Notes: generated from the letters alone by a model not told the origin. 5,778 nucleotides of DNA from Bacteroidota bacterium (GCA_025356715.1 JANXRU010000018.1:1-5778); one strand, 5' to 3'; shown: positions 1 through 5,609, counted from the stretch's first letter. A program made the numbers and translations.

Positions 1-111
1 CAAAAGAAAGAAGTGAAAATTGAAATACTAAGTATAGACGACATATTTAAACATAGCGAAAGCTTAATAAACATTGTTGAAATGTATGACAAATCGAAAG
101 AAACAATTTAA
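1..111 (+). CDS. C-terminal fragment of an unidentified protein
   Basis: Frame 1 is open from the first base and stops at TAA 109-111, giving 36 residues that begin QKKEVKIEILSIDDIFK and end YDKSKETI. The start lies outside the window. The composition is rich in Lys, Glu and Ile with AT-rich codons, as in the neighbouring genes, so this is probably a real gene end. No motif identifies a family, and no function is proposed. The dispersed repeat begins only about six bases after the stop codon, as expected of an element inserted or retained directly behind a gene. Confidence 0.5.
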   Translation, partial: QKKEVKIEILSIDDIFKHSESLINIVEMYDKSKETI

Positions 112-233
112 AGGCACCCGCTCCGCCGTATATGCGTTAACGCCACGCACAGGCTCCGCTGGATTTTGTGTGAAGGAAATTGCGAAGATAATCCTGCGGT
201 ATATTAATTTACCCCCGTTGTCCCCCCATCTCG

Positions 234-278
234 TCCTCGTTTGTAACGAGGATGTTTTAGAGGAGCGTTTGTAACGCT
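234..278 (+). repeat. Twin TGT-loop hairpins, copy A
   Basis: Two perfect hairpins lie 11 bases apart. The first pairs TCCTCGTT (234-241) with AACGAGGA (245-252) around the loop TGT. The second pairs AGCGTT (264-269) with AACGCT (273-278), again around TGT. The stems differ in sequence outside the loop-proximal GTT/AAC, but loop size and loop bases are the same. The arrangement recurs unchanged at 1885-1929. Paired short palindromes of this kind are typical of REP sequences mobilised by Y1 (RAYT/IS200-like) transposases; that link is inference. Confidence 0.75.
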
Positions 279-291
279 TAAATTAGGTTTG

Positions 292-356
292 CCCGCTCCG
301 CTGGATTTTGTGTGAAGGAAATTGCGAAGATAATCCTGCGGTATATTAATTTACCC
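292..356 (+). repeat. Duplicated repeat tail with a 33-bp internal deletion
   Basis: Bases 301-356 are identical to 159-214 (56 bases), and 292-300 equal 117-125. The segment between, 126-158 in the first tail, is missing here. Its ends are the two GCTCCG copies at 120-125 and 153-158, exactly 33 bases apart, so one recombination or slippage event between these 6-base direct repeats explains the short form. Confidence 0.75.
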
Positions 357-632
357 TAATAACAACTGTTGTCAGGGATTTCTTGTTTTAAGGATTTAAA
401 TAACTAGTAGTGAGGGCATAATTGATTAAAAGTGTTTAAAAACGAATAATAATTGGCACCAAGCAATCATCTGGGTGCGCGCTATGCGAATGTTTTGTAT
501 ATTTACAGCGCTTAGCTATTAGTTAGTAGTAATGTGGCCGACGACGTTCCATAGAAACATTTGAATTAAACAAAAAGCATTCGTAATCAAAACAAGAACA
601 AAATAATTATTACTTTTAACCAAACTCTTTAT
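357..632. other. Intergenic region upstream of the repeat-protein gene
   Basis: This stretch of 276 bases holds no convincing gene. It includes ACAACTGTTGT (362-372), a 5-bp stem GCACC/GGTGC (456-460 with 474-478), and GCGCT/AGCGC (479-483 with 507-511). Two near matches to the Bacteroidota -7 box TAnnTTTG occur, TATATTTA at 498-505 and AACATTTG at 556-563. Neither has a TTG at the expected -33 distance, so I do not call a promoter. The 50 bases before the ATG at 633 are A/T-rich without a Shine-Dalgarno sequence. Confidence 0.4.
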
Positions 633-1802
633 ATGAAAAACTTATACCTATTTATTTTAATTTCAACATTAACTGCTACGCAGTTAATGTCACAAGACAA
701 AGATTATTCATTAGCAAAAGTTGGTGTTAAAGTCGAAAACATATATATTTTCATTGGTTGTACGCCAGTTAATGAATACAACACAATTGACACTTGGGAG
801 GTATATTGGAATAAAGATGGAAAGCTAGAAGAAAAAATTGAAGAAGCTGTTACAAGAGCTCGTAAAAAATACAACAACGTTGATGGAATAATTTTTAAAC
901 CAGGAGCTGCAAGCGGTGAATTTATAAAATTCATCGGAAAAGAAATTACTGGCGGTGGTTTTAAGGGGGGTGACAAAATTCAATATAAAGATGGTCGCAC
1001 ATTACAATATGGCGAAATATCTATACTAGATAACACTAAACAAAAAGCTACAATAAAATATCTAAATGAATACGGCGATGAAAAAACAGATATTGTTCCT
1101 TATGAAAAGCTAACTTCAATGAATAAGGAAGAATATCAAAAAGAATCGACAAACAAAAATATAGACATTCAAAAACATAAATTTACAAATGGTGAAAAAG
1201 TAACTTGGGCAGATGGCGGCAAGCCTCATTATGGAGAAATACTATCACTAAATAACGAAAAACACGATGCTAAAATAAATTACTTGGACAAGTATGGCGA
1301 TACAAAAACAGAAACATTAGACTATTTAAAAGTTGAAAAATCTGATGAATCAAAATATAAAGAATTTATGACGGCACAAGATATAGAAATACAAAAACAT
1401 AAATTTGTTACAAATGAAACTGTAAGTTTTGTAGACGACAAAAAGACAAAGGTTGGCGAAGTAACAGCATTGAATCCGTCAAATCATAAAGCATCAGTAA
1501 AATACTTAAACATATATGACGAAGAAAAGACAAGTGATATGCCTTACTTCGACTTAGAAAAAATATCTAAAGAAAAATTCAAAGAAGAAAAAGAAAAGTA
1601 TCAGCAAGAAATTGCAAAATATAAATTCAAAGTTGGCGACAAGGTAAATTGGTCAAAAGGTGGTATGCTTAAAAAAGCTGAAATAATACAATGTGAAGTA
1701 ATTTCATTAGACGATTTAAATCATAAGGCATTAGTAAAATATATGGACAAAGAAAACAAAGAAGTCCAAACCAAAGCTGACTATTTAGACTTATCTAAAT
1801 AA
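633..1802 (+). CDS. Secreted protein with four 74-residue repeats (SH3/Tudor-like pattern)
   Basis: The product has 389 residues. Residues 1-20 form a plausible Sec signal peptide: Lys2, a hydrophobic core LYLFILISTLTAT, then MSQ. There is no lipobox Cys at the cleavage site, so export to the periplasm or outside is inferred. Residues 28-105 form a small domain containing FIGCTPVNEY (40-49, with Cys43) and DGIIFKPG (84-91). Four repeats follow, with their conserved Phe at 110, 184, 258 and 332, an exact 74-residue period. The shared pattern is F-x2-G-[ED]-K-V-x-W, then GE[IV]-x-[SA]-L, then H-[KD]-A-x-[IV]-K-Y-L-x2-Y, and a Lys/Glu-rich linker. The last repeat has five extra residues around 351-355 and another Cys (354). 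The alternating beta-strand pattern with Gly and aromatic residues resembles small SH3/Tudor-like barrels, but I cannot name the family. The ATG at 633 is chosen because the signal peptide follows it directly. The gene stands alone between two dispersed repeat copies. Confidence 0.85.
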   Translation: MKNLYLFILISTLTATQLMSQDKDYSLAKVGVKVENIYIFIGCTPVNEYNTIDTWEVYWNKDGKLEEKIEEAVTRARKKYNNVDGIIFKPGAASGEFIKFIGKEITGGGFKGGDKIQYKDGRTLQYGEISILDNTKQKATIKYLNEYGDEKTDIVPYEKLTSMNKEEYQKESTNKNIDIQKHKFTNGEKVTWADGGKPHYGEILSLNNEKHDAKINYLDKYGDTKTETLDYLKVEKSDESKYKEFMTAQDIEIQKHKFVTNETVSFVDDKKTKVGEVTALNPSNHKASVKYLNIYDEEKTSDMPYFDLEKISKEKFKEEKEKYQQEIAKYKFKVGDKVNWSKGGMLKKAEIIQCEVISLDDLNHKALVKYMDKENKEVQTKADYLDLSK

Positions 1803-1827
1803 TAAAATATTTGTAACCCGTTGTCGC

Positions 1828-1840
1828 GGACGTGTCGTCC
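1828..1840 (+). repeat. Third TGT-loop hairpin, only in copy B
   Basis: GGACG (1828-1832) pairs with CGTCC (1836-1840) around the loop TGT. It has the same loop as the two downstream hairpins but a different stem. It is not followed by a T run, so it is not a typical intrinsic terminator for the gene that ends at 1802, although it could still protect the 3' end of the mRNA. Confidence 0.55.
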
Positions 1841-1884
1841 CTGACCATACCCCAACCCCAAATCTCCCCATCTCCCCCATCTCG

Positions 1885-1929
1885 TCCTCGTTTGTAACGA
1901 GGATGTTTTAGAGGAGCGTTTGTAACGCT
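1885..1929 (+). repeat. Twin TGT-loop hairpins, copy B
   Basis: TCCTCGTT/AACGAGGA (1885-1892 with 1896-1903) and AGCGTT/AACGCT (1915-1920 with 1924-1929) both have TGT loops. They are base-for-base identical to the pair at 234-278, including the 11-base spacer. Confidence 0.75.
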
Positions 1930-2133
1930 TAAATTAGGTTTGTTCTCCCGCTCCGCCGTATATGCGTTAACGCCACCCACAGGCTCCGCTGGATTTTGCG
2001 CATTAGAATATGCGAAGATAATCCTTCGACATAGTTACAGATTATATTGTAATAATGGCTGTGATAGTATATATACTGAAATTAAACTTCCAAATCCCGG
2101 GAAAACCGAACCCATCACATCAAAAAAAAGAGA

Positions 2134-2385
2134 ACCAAACACAAGAACTCGCATACCAAACACGTGACCTTCAATACCAAACACAAGAACTTGCATACCA
2201 AACACGTGACCTTCAATACCAAACACAAGAACTCGCATACCAAACACGTGACCTTCAATACCAAACACAAGAACTCGCATACCAAACACAAGAACTCGCA
2301 TACCAAACACAAGACCTTGCATACCAAACACGTGACCTTCAATACCAAACACGTGACCTCGCATACCAAACACGTGACCTAGCAT
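2134..2385 (+). repeat. Minisatellite: twelve 21-bp units in a mosaic pattern
   Basis: Twelve uninterrupted units of 21 bases each begin ACCAAAC. Two main forms occur: A continues ACAAGAACTCGCAT, B continues ACGTGACCTTCAAT. Units 1-7 alternate A B A B A B A, which gives a 42-bp higher-order period (unit 3 is an A variant ending TTGCAT). Unit 8 is A again. Units 9, 11 and 12 are hybrids: AAGACC with TTGCAT, GTGACC with TCGCAT, and GTGACC with TAGCAT. Every B-type core has the palindrome CACGTG. A start of a 13th unit, ACCGAAA, follows at 2386. Because 21 is a multiple of three, several frames on both strands stay open. One (2055-2444) would encode heptads YQTQELA and YQTRDLQ, but nothing shows that it is translated, so I annotate DNA repeats only. 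Confidence 0.9.
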
Positions 2386-2393
2386 ACCGAAAT

Positions 2394-2411
2394 GTTAAAA
2401 TTGTTAAAATT
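2394..2411 (+). repeat. Two tandem copies of GTTAAAATT
   Basis: GTTAAAATT occurs twice in direct tandem (2394-2402 and 2403-2411), 43 bases before the start of the HEPN-like gene. A small inverted repeat GTTA-CTT-TAAC lies between them and the start (2435-2445). Direct repeats at this position could be an operator or the upstream part of the promoter; this is only a suggestion. No clear TAnnTTTG box is visible here. Confidence 0.35.
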
Positions 2412-2454
2412 TACCCCAAACTAGCACTAAAACGGTTACTTTAACAAAATCATC

Positions 2455-3102
2455 ATGGACAATTATAATAAAAGTAGTTTGGACAAAGAGTTAGAAGATT
2501 TAATATCAAAAGATAGAGAAAATTTAATGTCAATTTATAACACTAATTTTCAAACCCAGGAGCAAACGTTTGCTTTAATTGTAGACAGCATTAAGCATGC
2601 AGAGTTCAATAAACTCTACGACAATAAACTAATATGGAACATTGCAGGTTTTATAAATATTATTTCGTATGATTTAAAAATTATTGGTCGTGACTTGACT
2701 TTCGCGCAAACTGAATGGCAAAAAAGGCATTACGCTCGGCAAGCATGTTTAATAATGTATGAATCAATTGATAGCTTATTTGAATTATTAGGAAAAGACT
2801 TCAAGGAATTAACTCAGAATCGCTTAAACATATCAGAACTAAATGAAGTACTAAAAGACATACGTAAAGACCTTAATTTATTTAAATCGACTTACAAAGA
2901 CAAGTTGTATGAAATTAGGAATGTAGCTATTGCACATAGAGATAATGAAGTACTAAAGCAAGTAGAAATCATTCAACAAATAAATTGGCATGAGACGATT
3001 CAAACAATTTCGCAATTTGACAATATTTTAAATAAATTAGGTTCATTCTGTATAAGTCTAATAAATAAAGGACTGAGCGACCTAACAGAACTCAAAGGTT
3101 AA
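2455..3102 (+). CDS. HEPN-like domain protein, possible toxin or defence RNase
   Basis: The product has 215 residues, looks largely alpha-helical, and has no signal peptide or membrane segment, so it is presumably cytoplasmic. The key motif is RNVAIAHRD (155-163). Arg155-Asn156 followed by His161 fits the R-[polar]-x4-6-H signature of HEPN domains, whose Arg and His form the active site in HEPN RNases. A preceding helix YARQACLIMYESIDSLFELLGK (93-114) and the helical stretch 127-150 fit the four-helix arrangement. HEPN proteins occur in toxin-antitoxin, abortive infection (AbiU2/AbiV-like) and CRISPR-associated systems, and some are non-catalytic, so the activity is inference. There is no adjacent MNT nucleotidyltransferase or other evident antitoxin; the gene stands alone. 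The ATG at 2455 is the first in frame after a stop, and its upstream sequence CAAAATCATC has no Shine-Dalgarno, as is usual in this phylum. The next in-frame Met is residue 25. Confidence 0.75.
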   Translation: MDNYNKSSLDKELEDLISKDRENLMSIYNTNFQTQEQTFALIVDSIKHAEFNKLYDNKLIWNIAGFINIISYDLKIIGRDLTFAQTEWQKRHYARQACLIMYESIDSLFELLGKDFKELTQNRLNISELNEVLKDIRKDLNLFKSTYKDKLYEIRNVAIAHRDNEVLKQVEIIQQINWHETIQTISQFDNILNKLGSFCISLINKGLSDLTELKG

Positions 3103-3112
3103 AAAGCTGTGT

Positions 3113-3151
3113 ACGGCTGGCTTTAGCTCCAAACCGTTATGCGTAAGCCGT
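3113..3151 (+). other. Stem-loop with two alternative pairings behind the HEPN-like gene
   Basis: ACGGCT (3113-3118) can pair with AGCCGT (3146-3151). Alternatively GGCTTTAGC (3119-3127) pairs with GCGTAAGCC (3141-3149) with two central mismatches. The two folds compete for AGCC. A third option joins AAAGC (3103-3107) with GCTTT (3120-3124). The structure starts ten bases after the stop codon and is GC-richer than its flanks. No T run follows, so it is a weak candidate for an intrinsic terminator. A site for site-specific recombination is the other idea, discussed under findings. Confidence 0.4.
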
Positions 3152-3169
3152 TAATCACTAAAATTTAAA

Positions 3170-3291
3170 ATGGAAGTTCTTGTTGATTTAAGATATTCGA
3201 TACAAGGTTTGATAACGAACAAGATTTAGATATTTTGTATCATGCTCTAAGGAATATAATTTTTGAAACCGATTTAATAAAAGCAGTTTAA
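3170..3291 (+). pseudogene. Small gene remnant with an apparent one-base frameshift
   Basis: From ATG 3170 the frame reads MEVLVD and then runs to an early stop (TAG 3227-3229) after LRYSIQG and a few more residues. The frame starting at 3187 reads FKIFDTRFDNEQDLDILYHA and continues LRNIIFETDLIKAV to TAA 3289-3291. One extra T in the run 3187-3189 would join both into a 40-residue protein, so a single-base deletion is a simple explanation. The second segment has coding-like composition with a good mix of charged and hydrophobic residues. The end overlaps the stop of the minus-strand stress gene by four bases. I do not recognise the family. It may instead be chance open sequence, or the tail of a longer gene lost by rearrangement. 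Confidence 0.35.
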
Positions 3292-4109
3292 TGAATTCCA
3301 CTACTAATACTTTCTCTAATCATAGGATTAATAGTAAGTACAGGAATATTGCTAATATCTACCATTTTCTGGCTCATCGTTCCGCTAAACATTTCACCTA
3401 AACTTAAGTCACGCTTATTCATTTGAATAATAATTCCGCAGTCGTTTTTGTTGCCGTATTCTACAATACTTTCGGCTACATCTTTAGAAGGGATAGATTT
3501 ATTAGTACAATTTACATTTCTATCTTTTAGGTATTTTTTTACCTGTTGTAAATAGGGCAACATTTTGTTTTCGTATTTAGCATCGTTTGGATCAAAAACC
3601 GAAACAATTCTAACATCCGAATTAAAATATTTAGCCATTTGAATAACGGTACCAACTTTTTCTCTGGATTCTGCGCTTAAATCAAACGGCATTAAAATAT
3701 TTTTACAACCGCTTTCATGCGTAGAAATACGTGTTGTTAATACAGGACATGGCGAGTTCTTAATAAACTTACTAGCCGAACTTGATCCCATAAAACTACG
3801 AAACTTCACTAAAGGAGGTAATCCAGCTAAAATTAAACTGGCTTTTATTTTCTCAGCCATTTTATCGGTTTCATTAAAAATGTCGCCTTTAATGGAAGCA
3901 AATTCACAAACTAAACCACTTTCTTCAGCAGTTTGTTTTGCTAATTGCTCCAATTCTGTTTTATTTTCTTCTTTTTGATCAGCAAATACATGTAGTATTA
4001 ATAATTTAGAATGAGAACATTTCCCTAAATGAAAAGCATTTTTGATACCAACTAAAGATTGTTTAGAGAAATCAATAGGGATAAGAATAGTTCCATTTTC
4101 TTTTATCAT
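3288..4109 (-). CDS. Tandem-domain universal stress protein (UspA family)
   Basis: The product has 273 residues, a normal length for two-domain Usp proteins of Bacteroidota. Domain 1 spans about residues 6-126. It starts with the beta-strand and Asp of TILIPIDFS (Asp13) and ends with GSSSASKFIKNSPCPVLTT (108-126), the classic Usp C-terminal strand. Domain 2 spans about 137-262, opening with NILMPFDLS (Asp142) and closing with FSGTMSQKMVDISNIPVLTI (241-260). The G-x2-G-x9-G-[ST] nucleotide loop is not intact in either half: domain 1 has AGLPPLV then GSS, and domain 2 has MNKRDLS then FSGT. ATP binding is therefore uncertain. Usp proteins are cytoplasmic and accumulate under starvation, low oxygen and other stress. 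The ATG at 4107-4109 is directly followed by the first Usp strand. The gene is divergent from the RNA helicase, and I found no clear TAnnTTTG box for it on the minus strand. Confidence 0.92.
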   Translation of the reverse strand: MIKENGTILIPIDFSKQSLVGIKNAFHLGKCSHSKLLILHVFADQKEENKTELEQLAKQTAEESGLVCEFASIKGDIFNETDKMAEKIKASLILAGLPPLVKFRSFMGSSSASKFIKNSPCPVLTTRISTHESGCKNILMPFDLSAESREKVGTVIQMAKYFNSDVRIVSVFDPNDAKYENKMLPYLQQVKKYLKDRNVNCTNKSIPSKDVAESIVEYGNKNDCGIIIQMNKRDLSLGEMFSGTMSQKMVDISNIPVLTINPMIRESISSGIH

Positions 4110-4346
4110 AATATACGTTTTAGGTTGTAAAAATAAACTATTATTAGCTTACATAGGCAATTAATCTAATCATTTATTAAGTTTTAACTGTTAGGAACTC
4201 TCATTTATCAGTTAAAAATTTAAAATAATCGAAAACGAAAGTTGATAATGATAATATTAGGAATCAGTAATTGGAGAAGAATAACGAATGTTATAAAGCT
4301 TAGTAATAAAGTTCAATAAAGCATTTTTAAAAATAATTTAAATAAA

Positions 4347-4377
4347 TTGGAACTTGTTGATAATTTGTTTATATTTG
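4347..4377 (+). promoter_or_regulatory. Bacteroidota-type promoter of the helicase gene
   Basis: TATATTTG at 4370-4377 is a perfect match to the -7 consensus TAnnTTTG of Bacteroidota sigma factors. TTG at 4347-4349 lies 20 bases upstream, suitable for the -33 element. Two more TTGs at 4354 and 4357 are too close. Transcription would start near 4384, giving a leader of about 95 bases before the ATG at 4479. Confidence 0.6.
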
Positions 4378-4432
4378 TACACTTCTTCTGAAGACTGTAT
4401 CACATTTTGTTTGTAACACCCTTTGCAACTCT

Positions 4433-4469
4433 ATATAATTTACATTTTTCTAAAAAGTATAAATTATAT
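4433..4469 (+). promoter_or_regulatory. A/T-rich leader hairpin just before the helicase start
   Basis: ATATAATTTA (4433-4442) pairs perfectly with TAAATTATAT (4460-4469). Inside, after one C-A mismatch, ATTTTT (4444-4449) continues against AAAAGT (4453-4458) with one T-G wobble, leaving the loop CTA. The whole forms a 37-base, almost fully paired stem built nearly only of A-T pairs. It ends nine bases before the ATG and would sit in the region where the ribosome binds. In an AT-rich region some chance pairing is expected, but a 10-bp perfect stem with an inner extension is stronger than background. Confidence 0.5.
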
Positions 4470-4478
4470 TAAGAATTA

Positions 4479-5609
4479 ATGACATTTACAGAATTAAAAT
4501 TGATCAATCCGCTGCTTACAGCACTTGATAAAAAAGGATACAAAGTACCGTCTCCTATACAAGAACAAGCAATACCGCACATTTTATTAGGAAAAGATAT
4601 TTTTGGTTGCGCACAAACAGGTACAGGGAAAACTGCCGCATTTGCACTACCTATATTACAACTATTAGAAGCTAATAAAAACCCTAATTTACGTCGTTCA
4701 ATTAAGGCTTTAATATTAGCGCCAACACGTGAATTAGCTACACAAATTTCAGATAACTTTAAAGAATACGGTGCTAACTTAGGATTTGCTCATACCGTTA
4801 TATATGGTGGCGTTTCTCAATTACATCAGGTTAATGCGTTAAAAAAAGGAGTAGAAATAGTTATAGCAACCCCTGGGCGTTTATTAGATTTAATGAATCA
4901 AGGATTTGTTAAGTTAAATGATGTGCAATATTTTGTATTAGATGAAGCTGATCGTATGTTAGATATGGGCTTCATTAATGATATGAAGAAAGTAATTGCT
5001 AAACTTCCTACTAAGCGACAAACCTTGTTCTTTTCGGCAACTGCGGCTCCTAGCATTATGAAGTTGGCTAATACTATTTTGCATAATCCAGTAAGTGTTA
5101 CTGTTACACCAGTATCATCTACCGTTTCTGTAATTAAACAATCAGTTTATTTTGTTGATAGAAATAAAAAGCGTGGTTTATTGAAGCATTTAATCAAATC
5201 AGAAAATATTGATCATGCTTTAATATTTACTCGTACCAAACGCGGAGCTGATAAAGTAGCTAAAGATTTGAATGCTGATGGTGTAAAAGCTGAAGCAATT
5301 CACGGAAATAAATCACAAGGAGCAAGAGAAAGAGCATTAAAAGGCTTTAAAGACAGAACTATTCGTATATTAGTAGCCACAGATATTGCTTCTCGTGGTA
5401 TAGATGTAGATAAATTATCACATGTTATCAATTATGAGATTCCAGAAGTAGCAGAAACTTATGTACATCGTATTGGTCGTACAGGTAGAGCAGGGGAATC
5501 AGGAATAGCAATATCTATGTGTGATAGAGAAGAGGCTAAATACCTAAAAGAAATTAATAAACTCATTAAGAAGGAGATAGATGTCGTTAAAAAACACCCG
5601 TTTTCTTAG
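4479..5609 (+). CDS. rhlE: DEAD-box ATP-dependent RNA helicase, RhlE type
   Basis: The product has 376 residues and contains the complete helicase core. The Q motif has Phe3 and PSPIQ (24-28). Motif I is AQTGTGKT (45-52), Ia PTRELA (82-87), GG 110-111, Ib TPGR (131-134), II DEAD (155-158) and III SAT (186-188). Motif IV is IFTRTK (249-254), V ATDIASRGID (300-309) and VI YVHRIGRTGR (328-337). All catalytic residues are present, so it should hydrolyse ATP and unwind short RNA duplexes, in ribosome assembly and mRNA turnover. The sequence ends soon after the core with KLIKKEIDVVKKHPFS, a usual RhlE ending, and lacks the long basic tail of many relatives. The MTFTELKLINPLL start is typical of RhlE and supports the ATG at 4479. 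The next gene encodes a cold-shock protein 47 bases downstream with no clear terminator between, so co-transcription and cold induction are likely. Confidence 0.95.
   Translation: MTFTELKLINPLLTALDKKGYKVPSPIQEQAIPHILLGKDIFGCAQTGTGKTAAFALPILQLLEANKNPNLRRSIKALILAPTRELATQISDNFKEYGANLGFAHTVIYGGVSQLHQVNALKKGVEIVIATPGRLLDLMNQGFVKLNDVQYFVLDEADRMLDMGFINDMKKVIAKLPTKRQTLFFSATAAPSIMKLANTILHNPVSVTVTPVSSTVSVIKQSVYFVDRNKKRGLLKHLIKSENIDHALIFTRTKRGADKVAKDLNADGVKAEAIHGNKSQGARERALKGFKDRTIRILVATDIASRGIDVDKLSHVINYEIPEVAETYVHRIGRTGRAGESGIAISMCDREEAKYLKEINKLIKKEIDVVKKHPFS

Larger units (their letters stand above)
117..356 (+). repeat. Composite dispersed repeat, copy A (tail - hairpins - tail)
   Basis: This block is visibly GC-richer than its surroundings and is related to a second copy at 1817-2029. 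It has three parts. Bases 117-214 are a 'tail' that starts CCCGCTCCGCCG, contains the palindrome GCGTTAACGC (134-143) and ends in TTTACCC. Bases 223-291 hold two hairpins and are identical over 69 bases to 1874-1942. Bases 292-356 are a second, shortened tail. Tail bases 117-168 match 1947-1998 with one mismatch (G147 against C1977). An open frame crosses the block, but the sequence is conserved as DNA in a noncoding setting and the frame breaks between copies, so I treat it as noncoding. It resembles REP-like or MITE-like extragenic repeats; no transposase is present to confirm that. Confidence 0.8.
1817..2029 (+). repeat. Dispersed multi-hairpin repeat, copy B (longer form)
   Basis: This copy begins CCCGTTGTCGCGG, 15 bases after the stop of the repeat-protein gene, and ends near CCTTCGA at 2029. 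Its order is a GGACG-TGT-CGTCC hairpin, a C-rich stretch (about 1845-1880), the two TGT-loop hairpins, then the tail with GCTCCG repeats and the palindrome GCGTTAACGC (1964-1973). Copy A keeps CCCGTTGTC followed at once by CCCCCCATCTCG, so it lacks roughly the 48-base segment 1826-1873. The last part forms CGAAG/CTTCG (2013-2017 with 2024-2028), which is imperfect in copy A. Beyond GGATTTTG the two copies diverge, except for the shared GCGAAGATAATCCT. Confidence 0.8.
4110..4478. other. Divergent intergenic region between usp and helicase genes
   Basis: This stretch of 369 bases is very AT-rich and contains no gene. The right half holds the helicase promoter (4347-4377), a predicted leader of about 95 bases, a small CTTC/GAAG hairpin (4382-4393 area) and a larger A/T-rich hairpin (4433-4469). 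The left half (4110-4340) must contain the stress-gene promoter, but I see no box close to consensus on the minus strand. Confidence 0.6.

Noticed and set aside
74..274. Open frame of 66 residues across repeat copy A
   Set aside because: It lies almost entirely within the dispersed repeat, covers both hairpins, and overlaps the partial gene end at 1-111 in another frame. Copy B does not preserve this frame as a unit.
704..976. Minus-strand open frame opposite the repeat-protein gene
   Set aside because: It is a shadow of the well-supported gene 633-1802, with no start context or recognisable domain.
1795..1980. Minus-strand open frame of 61 residues across repeat copy B
   Set aside because: It consists of repeat DNA and overlaps the end of the upstream gene; composition is atypical for this genome.
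1940..2167. Plus-strand open frame of 75 residues running from repeat B into the minisatellite
   Set aside because: It joins two unrelated repeat types, and its conserved part is explained by the DNA repeat.
2035..2385. Minus-strand frames of the minisatellite encoding VFGMR/VFGIEGH-type or VCEFLCLV-type repeats
   Set aside because: A 21-bp repeat without stops keeps several frames open on both strands automatically. No signal or start context favours one.
2134..2385. CRISPR array
   Set aside because: Units are contiguous 21-bp repeats without unique spacers, and no cas gene is present.
2134..2385. Multiple -7 promoter boxes on the minus strand (TGTGTTTG in the A-type units)
   Set aside because: Each differs from TAnnTTTG at the important A, and no -33 TTG spacing pattern supports promoter use; the match is a by-product of the repeat.
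3103..3160. Intrinsic terminator for the HEPN-like gene
   Set aside because: A stem can form, but no T run follows and two folds compete, so I list it only as a stem-loop.
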